A program made the position numbers and the translations under genes. Shown one piece after another: positions 7,901-11,000 of a DNA stretch of 11,000 bases. Below the pieces are notes generated by a model that saw only the letters and a list, made by a program, of their open reading frames with translations, was not told the DNA's origin and ran no database searches. Position 1 is the stretch's first letter. The number at the start of each line of letters is the position of its first letter. The stretch comes from Glandiceps talaboti (taxonomy: Eukaryota; Hemichordata; Enteropneusta; Spengelidae), in contig NC_135559.1 in assembly GCF_964340395.1 (NCBI RefSeq), forward strand, positions 8,015,259 to 8,026,258, read 5' to 3'.

Positions 7901-10291
7901 GTTAGGTCATGAGTATTTTCTGACTGAATGAAATAAAAGATTGGGGAATAATATAATTACACCTGCTCAAGGATAATTTATGAAAAATTGGAAAAATAAT
8001 GGCGATTTAGAACATTTTGACCCATATTTTGATAACTGCAAAACCAGTGACCGAGACACAGGTTGTCGTGACGTACTATAACCAGGATATATGGTCCATA
8101 TTTTCTGTTCAAAGACAATAATTTGGCTTGAGTGTGGTATAATAGATTTTATTGAAGTATCCTGATACAGTGGATTACTGTCAAGTGTCCTGAAAATAGA
8201 TAAAAAATCAACATGAGTTCACAGCGTGTGTGTCCAGGTTGACCTTACCAAAAGTGTTAAGGAAATTACATATATGTAATATTGTGACTGGTTTGCTTCA
8301 TGTCTTTCACCAAGTTCAAAACATGTAGTGACAACGCTGACTTGACCTCTTCTTATAATTGGTTCCATGGTAACAGGTGATGCAAGTCACATGACAGCTC
8401 CAAGTGGAGATGGAGATGGTGCTATAAGATGCATGCAGGCTGCAATGAAGGATGCTGGTATACAGACTAGGGATGTAACGTATATAAATGCACATGCAAC
8501 TTCAACTCCTCTAGGTGAGATATTTCAAGGTTTTGATGCAGGTCTGTCTTTATAGGCAAGAAATTTATGGGGCATTTTTCACCCCAAGCGGCATATACCC
8601 AAGTTAATACACCACCTTGTTATTAAACAAAGCTTTCACGGTATGAAGATGCAATTCTTTCATAGTCAGGATACCTTGGTTATTCAAAACATTCTGAGAT
8701 AGGAGCAAGAAACAGCCAATAGAAGTTTGGTATTCGGAAATGGAACTTAAATTTAGCTAGAAGTGGGCTTACATTTCAAAAACCAAAGCAGAACACGAAC
8801 AAAAATGCACCTTTTTTCCATTTATTTTTTCCCCATCCAGGTGATGCAATTGAAAATAAAGCCATAAGAAGAGTCTTTGGTAATCATTGTATTGGTCTGT
8901 CAGTGTCTTCAACAAAAGGTGCTACTGGACATCTATTGGGTGCTGCAGGTGCCCTGGAAGCTGTATTTACAATAATGGCCTGTCATACAGTAAGTAATCT
9001 GGCCCTGGAACAAGCATTTAGGTATCATTGATAAAAATGGTGTCTGTTGTGATGGTTTTAGAAAAAAATCAATAGCAATAGGTACTGGTACTGTTCACTG
9101 TTTGATACAGTGATAGCTAATTTGACATGTAGAAATGAAAACTACCTAGATTTGTCTCACGTGTACCAAAATGTACTTGCTATGAGTTGATTCTATGAAC
9201 CGAGGGTATCTTTTTGCACAATATTTTAAATAAAGTGGGCAAAATTTGACTTTAAGTGTGTATAAATTTCCAGTGTAAAATAATTTCAGAAGGACATGCT
9301 TATCAGTGCTTTATATTTGAATAACATAGCTGTGTCCATCCACCCCCACCCTTACCCCCACCCCCACCCCACCCCATGTAGTATAAGCAAAATCCCAATG
9401 TCGGGCTACTGTATTCTTTGAAAGAATACTTTGTCATCAGTGTAGAATTTGTGAATACATGTTTCACGTAATTCTGTTTTTTCTGTTAAAATTTCATCAA
9501 TGTGAAAATGGGTTCCTTTTCTGTATTGACAAATCAACCATTAATGTCATAATTTGGATGAGAAAGTAGGTTCAGTCCACCAGCTCCCTATGGTGTAGTG
9601 GTTAAAAATCAGAATTAGTAGTTGGTAGGTCAGGGGTGCGAATCAGACTGGAAACAGGAGATTTTCTGTGACCGACACAATGTGAGTATTCTTTCAATGG
9701 GTAGACTGTATCACTCAGCCATGTCAAACTCACAAGATGAATGTGAAGTTGGAGGAACTCGGGGAGTAATGACTGGAACAGTCAGGGACTGGTGTGAGCT
9801 GACTCAGAAAGTCGTGACAGTTACACAGCAACGTGATAGAGAGTGTGCAACATAGCTCTGTTACATAGTCCCAATCTTGAATGCAGTTCAGTAGAATTGT
9901 GTGTTTATGTGTGTATGTGTGTGTGTCTATGAAAATAAAAAATCGCTGGGAGTAATTTCCAGCACAAAAAAATTAGAGGTAGTCCAAAACTTAAAAGGTC
10001 ACGTGTTGAATTATTAAATGACACCAATTTGATCAATGACTGAAACACTTAATGTGTAACTTCTTAGAGAGAATTCACACTCTCTTTACATTTTCTCAAT
10101 ATTTTCTATCACTACAGGGTATCTTACCACCGACTGCTAATCTCACAGAGACACCAGATGAATTTGATATGAACTATGTTCCCTGTCAGTCACAACCATG
10201 GACAGTGCCCTCTAGTGGTAGAAGGATTGCAGTCACAAACAGCTTTGGATTTGGTGGCACGAATGCATCATTGTGTATTGGAAGTGTGTGA
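1853..10291 (+). CDS. OXSM: Mitochondrial 3-oxoacyl-[acyl-carrier-protein] synthase, 12 coding exons
   Basis: Condensing enzyme of mitochondrial type II fatty acid synthesis: it extends acyl-ACP with malonyl-ACP in the matrix, supplying octanoyl-ACP for lipoate. Joined exons: 1853-1943, 2668-2784, 3378-3442, 3565-3672, 4016-4087, 4979-5065, 6213-6364, 7053-7167, 7713-7779, 8377-8514, 8841-8989, 10118-10291; 1335 nt, 444 residues plus TGA, no frame errors. Family proteins are about 410 (bacterial FabF) to 460 (human) residues, so this is full length. Visible: basic presequence 1-24; TGIG start of the thiolase fold at 28-31; nucleophile Cys190 in TACTTG; His331 in [11 protein letters not shown]; Asp339 and Glu342; Lys363 and His368 in [13 protein letters not shown]; glycine loop NSFGFGGTN 428-436. 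The spacing His331-Asp339-Glu342 and Lys363-His368 matches bacterial KAS I/II. ATG 1853 is the first in-frame start: an in-frame TGA lies at 1841-1843, and -3 is a purine. Splicing is inferred, not shown by transcripts. Very sure of family. Confidence 0.95.
1944..2667 (+). other. OXSM intron 1
   Basis: GT-AG intron of 724 bp, phase 1. Its 5' third is CpG-rich like exon 1 and may hold regulatory sites. It contains a hairpin with 9-bp arms AAAATCTTC/GAAGATTTT (2111-2119 and 2139-2147) and two copies of ATGGGTCGA (2039, 2074). No open frame of note. Confidence 0.85.
2668..2784 (+). CDS. OXSM: OXSM exon 2
   Basis: Residues 31-69 plus one base of codon 70. Completes TGIGVVCPLG, matching the conserved TGIG(L/M)VTPLG start of KAS II proteins; the usual Thr before Pro is Cys here. 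[10 protein letters not shown] follows, the usual W-x-x-L-x-x-G-x-S/I-G-I segment. Acceptor TTCACAG|GA, donor G|GTAATT, phase 1 on both sides. Confidence 0.93.
2962..3016. repeat. (ATAA)n microsatellite
   Basis: About 13 units of a four-base repeat, AAAT/ATAA, with a TGAA and an AACA interruption near its 5' end. It is in intron 2. Confidence 0.97.
3210..3335 (+). repeat. Dispersed repeat, copy 1
   Basis: The first 39 bases match the reverse complement of 5135-5173 at 34 of 39 positions, all differences being transitions; 3226-3256 also matches 5284-5314 at 25 of 31. Further weak similarity to copy 2 runs on through GAGCAATATGACATATCGTA to TATTTGTGAC. An unclassified interspersed element in intron 2. 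Confidence 0.75.
3378..3442 (+). CDS. OXSM: OXSM exon 3
   Basis: Short exon of 65 nt, residues 70-91 ([13 protein letters not shown]...). Flanked by a strong acceptor TTTTTATTTTTAG and donor CG|GTAAGT. The frame reads cleanly from exon 2 and ends in phase 0. Confidence 0.9.
3565..3672 (+). CDS. OXSM: OXSM exon 4
   Basis: Residues 92-127. [20 protein letters not shown] is the conserved helix after the substrate loop. The last part ([14 protein letters not shown]) is a charged, probably surface linker where homologues vary in sequence. Acceptor AATTTTAG|GAG, donor TCA|GTAAGT, phase 0. Confidence 0.92.
3673..4015 (+). other. OXSM intron 4
   Basis: GT-AG intron of 343 bp, phase 0. Over a third is the 34-bp minisatellite; the rest is unremarkable. 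Intron 3 (3443-3564, 122 bp) is the shortest and holds nothing notable. Confidence 0.85.
3707..3842. repeat. 34-bp minisatellite, four copies
   Basis: Unit AGGAAATACAGACATTTTCA followed by TGAATACTGGAGAG starts at 3707, 3741, 3775 and 3809. Copies differ at only a few bases. Every unit carries the 8-bp palindrome TTCATGAA. It lies 34 bp after the exon 4 donor. Confidence 0.96.
4016..4087 (+). CDS. OXSM: OXSM exon 5
   Basis: Residues 128-151, starting [11 protein letters not shown], equivalent to the conserved GV(A/V)xGTG(I/M) strand. Methionine replaces the usual threonine in GTG at residue 133. Acceptor GTATTTAG|GGT, donor AAG|GTAAGA, phase 0. Confidence 0.92.
4242..4583. repeat. 93-bp minisatellite, about 3.7 copies
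   Basis: Units start at 4242, 4335, 4428 and 4522 with TTTACATATGGACATCAATC; the first three are almost identical. Units 3 and 4 have an extra A (AGACAAGGTATT instead of AGACAGGTAATT), giving a 94-bp spacing. Because 93 is divisible by three, an open frame runs through the array (4249-4500), ending where the extra base shifts it. High identity implies recent expansion. Confidence 0.96.
4777..4944. mobile_element. 168-bp MITE-like element with TIRs and 5-bp target duplication
   Basis: Ends are CAGTGTTTTTGCTAAGG at 4777 and the reverse complement of CAGTGTTTTATTTAAGG ending at 4944: 14 of 17 positions agree. It is flanked on both sides by TTTAT (4772-4776 and 4945-4949), a plausible target site duplication. 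The interior repeats GGGAACCCCGGTA at 4797, 4874 and 4896. No coding capacity. CAGTG termini suggest a hAT-like non-autonomous element, but a 5-bp duplication is unlike the usual 8 bp, so class is tentative. It ends 34 bp before exon 6. Confidence 0.75.
4979..5065 (+). CDS. OXSM: OXSM exon 6
   Basis: Residues 152-180. [20 protein letters not shown] corresponds to the conserved segment F-x-P-x-x-L-x-N-M-x-A-G-x-x-S in KAS II, before the nucleophile. Acceptor CTATTCCAG|GGT, only 34 bp downstream of a MITE-like insertion; donor AAG|GTAAAA, phase 0. Confidence 0.93.
5077..5173 (-). repeat. Dispersed repeat, copy 2 (reverse orientation)
   Basis: Reverse complement begins TCTGTAAGGTATGCCGTGAC and matches copy 1 in intron 2 at 34 of 39 bases over 5135-5173; a further weaker match continues to 5077. 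Confidence 0.75.
5181..5205. repeat. 25-bp near-perfect palindrome
   Basis: ACTATGATA-T-TATCATAGT (5184-5202) is a perfect inverted repeat with 9-bp arms and a one-base centre; two further pairs outside one mismatch extend it to 5181-5205. It lies just beyond dispersed repeat copy 2. Confidence 0.85.
5284..5345 (+). repeat. Dispersed repeat, copy 3 (fragment)
   Basis: TGATGGGACGCCCTCAAGCA and following bases match copy 1 (3226-3256) at 25 of 31 positions. The limits beyond 5314 are uncertain. Confidence 0.6.
5486..5652 (+). mobile_element. Foldback MITE, copy A
   Basis: About 167 bp with long terminal inverted repeats: TTATTCTCCAATATTTGTCT at 5496 pairs with the reverse complement of the right end, TTACTCCCCAATATTTTTCT, and similarity of the arms continues for about 55 bp through TTCAGC and GAAAATAT...TGACCTA. 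The outer ends read (T)AATTA..ATG and CATCTAATTGTA. The centre has GGTTGTCACTACTTGTCTAG. No coding capacity. Exact ends and target duplication (perhaps TA) are uncertain. Confidence 0.8.
5713..5737. repeat. (TTTTG)n microsatellite
   Basis: Four full TTTTG units followed by TTTG, in intron 6. Confidence 0.95.
6213..6364 (+). CDS. OXSM: OXSM exon 7, catalytic cysteine exon
   Basis: Residues 181-230 plus two bases of codon 231. [20 protein letters not shown] carries the nucleophilic Cys190 (codon 6240-6242) in TACTTG. A second cysteine, Cys194, follows where human OXSM has Ala. [14 protein letters not shown] is the conserved dimer-core segment. Acceptor CTTGTAG|GGT, donor AG|GTAAGG, phase 2. 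Confidence 0.95.
6365..7052 (+). other. OXSM intron 7
   Basis: GT-AG intron of 688 bp, phase 2, the only phase 2 intron of the gene. AT-rich; I see no repeat, RNA gene or open frame in it. Confidence 0.85.
7053..7167 (+). CDS. OXSM: OXSM exon 8
   Basis: Completes Arg231 and encodes residues 232-269: RARALST, then [22 protein letters not shown], the highly conserved RPFDxxRDGFVxGEGA block of condensing enzymes. Donor GAG|GTGAGT; an imperfect copy of this junction lies just downstream (7185-7204). Phase 0. Confidence 0.95.
7156..7204 (+). repeat. Imperfect local duplication of the exon 8 donor junction
   Basis: GTAGTATTAGAGGTGAG (7156-7172, spanning the exon end) is echoed by GTAGTATTACTAGAGGTGAC (7185-7204), with a three-base insertion and one change at the last base. 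It yields a second, weaker donor-like GAG|GTGACT at 7200. Confidence 0.7.
7168..7712 (+). other. OXSM intron 8
   Basis: GT-AG intron of 545 bp, phase 0. Besides the donor duplication at its start it contains only a chance open frame (7470-7712) that runs into exon 9's acceptor; nothing else noted. Confidence 0.85.
7713..7779 (+). CDS. OXSM: OXSM exon 9
   Basis: Residues 270-291 plus one base of codon 292. [20 protein letters not shown] matches the conserved E-x-A-x-x-R-G-A-x-I-Y-A-E-(V/I)-x-G-(Y/F)-G segment. Donor is G|GTTAGT, slightly off consensus, with a MITE starting about 15 bp into the intron. Phase 1. Confidence 0.92.
7780..8376 (+). other. OXSM intron 9
   Basis: GT-AG intron of 597 bp, phase 1. 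Its first third is MITE copy B; 7962-8376 shows no repeat or gene. Confidence 0.85.
7794..7961 (-). mobile_element. Foldback MITE, copy B (opposite orientation to copy A)
   Basis: About 168 bp with inverted ends: ATGTTATTCCCCAACAGTTT on the left and, reverse-complemented, ATATTATTCCCCAATCTTTT on the right, both followed by TTTCATTCAG or TCTTCATTCAG. Bases 7880-7900 are the exact reverse complement of 5546-5566 in copy A, and the arms share GACCTA and GAAAATAC/T. So it is the same family inserted in the other orientation. It starts about 15 bp after the exon 9 donor. Confidence 0.8.
8377..8514 (+). CDS. OXSM: OXSM exon 10, first catalytic histidine
   Basis: Completes Gly292 and encodes residues 293-337 plus one base of codon 338. 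[20 protein letters not shown] matches G(D/N)AxHxTAPxxxGxGAxR. [10 protein letters not shown] holds catalytic His331 (codon 8493-8495). The acceptor ...GGTAACAG has a weak pyrimidine tract; donor CTAG|GTGAGA, phase 1. Confidence 0.95.
8515..8840 (+). other. OXSM intron 10
   Basis: GT-AG intron of 326 bp, phase 1. No repeat or gene seen; read-through from exon 10 meets a stop at 8553-8555. Confidence 0.85.
8841..8989 (+). CDS. OXSM: OXSM exon 11, Lys363 and second catalytic histidine
   Basis: Completes Gly338 and encodes residues 339-387. Asp339 and Glu342 occur 8 and 11 residues after His331, the same offsets as in bacterial [22 protein letters not shown] contains Lys363 and His368 (codon 8930-8932). 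Acceptor CCCCATCCAG|GT, donor ACA|GTAAGT, phase 0. Confidence 0.95.
9341..9375 (-). other. C-run tract, G-quadruplex potential on the minus strand
   Basis: Runs of 5, 3, 5, 5, 4 and 4 C separated mostly by single A bases (one separator is TTA). Bases 9354-9374 are the exact reverse complement of the G-run tract at 1042-1062, including run lengths. In the OXSM pre-mRNA it would be C-rich, so the quadruplex could form only on the template strand. Confidence 0.8.
9583..9927 (+). mobile_element. tRNA-derived SINE (tentative)
   Basis: The head CTCCCTATGGTGTAGTGGTT resembles the 5' half of a tRNA; TGGTGTAGTGG at 9591-9601 fits an RNA polymerase III A box, and GGTGCGAATCA at 9635-9645 matches the B box GGTTCGAATCC at 9 of 11 positions, about 34 bases later. 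A non-tRNA body follows, ending in a (GT)n-rich tail at 9899-9927. The acceptor and anticodon stems do not close into a working tRNA. The 3' end is a guess from the tail. It sits in intron 11 in the sense direction. Confidence 0.7.
9899..9927. repeat. (GT)n-rich tract
   Basis: GTGTGTTTATGTGTGTATGT and on to GTGTGTC: an imperfect TG microsatellite, probably the tail of the SINE. Confidence 0.9.
10118..10291 (+). CDS. OXSM: OXSM exon 12, C-terminus and stop
   Basis: Residues 388-444 and TGA at 10289-10291. GILPPTANL and FDMNYVP are typical of the KAS II C-terminal domain. [13 protein letters not shown] at 427-439 is the glycine-rich loop whose second Phe (Phe432) is the acyl-pocket gate in the family. 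Acceptor CACTACAG|GGT. Confidence 0.95.
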   Translation, partial: GILPPTANLTETPDEFDMNYVPCQSQPWTVPSSGRRIAVTNSFGFGGTNASLCIGSV

Positions 10292-10645
10292 TAAATGTTC
10301 AACAGATAAAAATTTTTAACCATTGGGAAGTGATTCCCAAGAAGAGATAAACCAGGAAAGAATTTATTGATCTAAGGAGATATTAAAACGAGGAAAGACT
10401 TTTTACAATGATAAACTTTTGTTAATTGGTGAGGCAAGAAGATCGTGAAAGACAAATTGTAAAATCATGTTTATAATGACAACTCTAGAAATGTAAGCAT
10501 CAAATATCAGACCTATCAGTCCAGTAGTTTTGGAAATGAAATCTTTAGCTAGAAAATCAACTTTTAAACTAACTTTCAAGTATGTTTTGGTATTTTAATT
10601 TATCATACCAATGTAGAAAGTACAAATAAAGATTAATTTCTTGTA
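10292..10645 (+). other. OXSM 3' UTR (inferred)
   Basis: AT-rich, without a long open frame, from the stop codon to the likely cleavage site 15-20 bases after the AATAAA. No repeat element seen in it. Confidence 0.7.
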
Positions 10646-10663
10646 TAGTAGTTGCTGTGTTGT
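10625..10663 (+). terminator. OXSM polyadenylation signal
   Basis: Canonical AATAAA at 10625-10630 followed by a GT-rich downstream element GTTGCTGTGTTGT at about 10651-10663. Together they are a standard animal cleavage and polyadenylation signal, about 335 bases after the stop codon. Confidence 0.8.
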
Positions 10664-11000
10664 ATAAAATATGTTCTGTTAGTATATTATTATTATATGG
10701 AACATATTTTGAATAGTTATTAGGGTTATATGAGGGTTATGCAGGATCATTCTTTTTCAATATCGCTTCCCGGAAACTGCTTCCGCGCCCAAATTTTAGT
10801 TCTAATCTAAACAGAAGCTTTTATTGACTTCAACCATCACATTCATACCAAAGTTTTATTTTTTGTTTTCCTATTTTGACATTTTACGTTACACATCTTA
10901 AATTTTGAGATTTAAAACTGTCCTGTATCTACTGCAGAGATCATCTCTTGAGAGATACAATGACAACATTTTTCTTAGACCAGTGAAAGCCGTCCGACCA
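10664..11000. other. Downstream intergenic DNA with a promoter-like patch
   Basis: AT-rich except for about 10763-10793, where TTCCCGGAA (10767-10775, an ETS core and STAT-type palindrome) is followed by CTTCCGCGCCCAAA (its reverse, TTTGGGCGCGG, is E2F-like). This looks like a CpG promoter fragment for a neighbouring gene, strand unknown. The last ~22 bases become GC-richer after a TTTTTCTTAG acceptor-like string, but too little is present to call an exon. A 6-bp-arm hairpin ATCTCT-TG-AGAGAT is at 10942-10955. Confidence 0.4.

Larger units (their letters stand above)
8990..10117 (+). other. OXSM intron 11
   Basis: GT-AG intron of 1128 bp, phase 0. It holds a C-run tract and a tRNA-derived SINE, listed separately; 8990-9340, 9376-9580 and 9928-10117 show nothing else. 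Confidence 0.85.

Noticed and set aside
9583-9655. Functional tRNA gene
   Set aside because: A and B boxes are present but the acceptor and anticodon stems do not pair into a cloverleaf; a SINE head explains it better.
9622-9855. 77-codon open frame in intron 11
   Set aside because: It starts inside the tRNA-like head of a SINE and has no domain I recognise.
1-11000. Bacterial FabF-type gene or horizontally acquired gene
   Set aside because: Twelve spliced exons, a mitochondrial presequence and close similarity to animal OXSM show a native nuclear gene.
10969-11000. First bases of an exon after TTTTTCTTAG
   Set aside because: Only about 22 bases remain in the window; reading frame and homology cannot be judged.

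Overview
This is a eukaryotic, almost certainly animal (metazoan), nuclear window. It is AT-rich and its main content is one intron-rich protein-coding gene on the + strand. All eleven introns obey GT-AG, the gene ends in an AATAAA plus GT-rich polyadenylation signal, and the introns carry MITE-like foldback elements, a tRNA-derived SINE and several minisatellites. The protein resembles the animal mitochondrial form closely. The intron-dense structure and repeat mix suggest an invertebrate (for example a lophotrochozoan or invertebrate deuterostome), but the species cannot be fixed from sequence alone.

Layout. Positions 1-1700 are upstream flank: three diverged copies of a ~67-71 bp repeat (1-180), a 43-bp x4 minisatellite (389-570), a G-run tract (1033-1061) and two weak open stretches that could be 3' exons of an upstream gene. 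Positions ~1700-1852 are a CpG-containing promoter-like segment with short upstream ORFs. Positions 1853-10291 hold twelve coding exons that join without frame errors into a 444-residue protein: mitochondrial beta-ketoacyl-ACP synthase (OXSM, KAS II type). It has a mitochondrial presequence, the catalytic Cys190-His331-His368 triad, Lys363 and the C-terminal SFGFGG gate loop. The 3' UTR runs to about 10645. The last ~350 bases are intergenic, with a small GC-rich promoter-like patch near 10767-10793.

The introns hold most of the unusual material: an ATAA microsatellite and a dispersed repeat in intron 2, a 34-bp minisatellite in intron 4, a 93-bp minisatellite and a 168-bp TIR/TSD element in intron 5, one MITE in intron 6 and an opposite-oriented copy of it in intron 9, and a tRNA-like SINE in intron 11. 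The facing MITE copies bracket exons 7-9, including the catalytic-cysteine exon, and are the most testable hypothesis here (back-splicing into a circular RNA).

Functionally the window is a single housekeeping gene of mitochondrial fatty acid synthesis. I see no bacterial operon, CRISPR array, defence system or other wholly new biological system.
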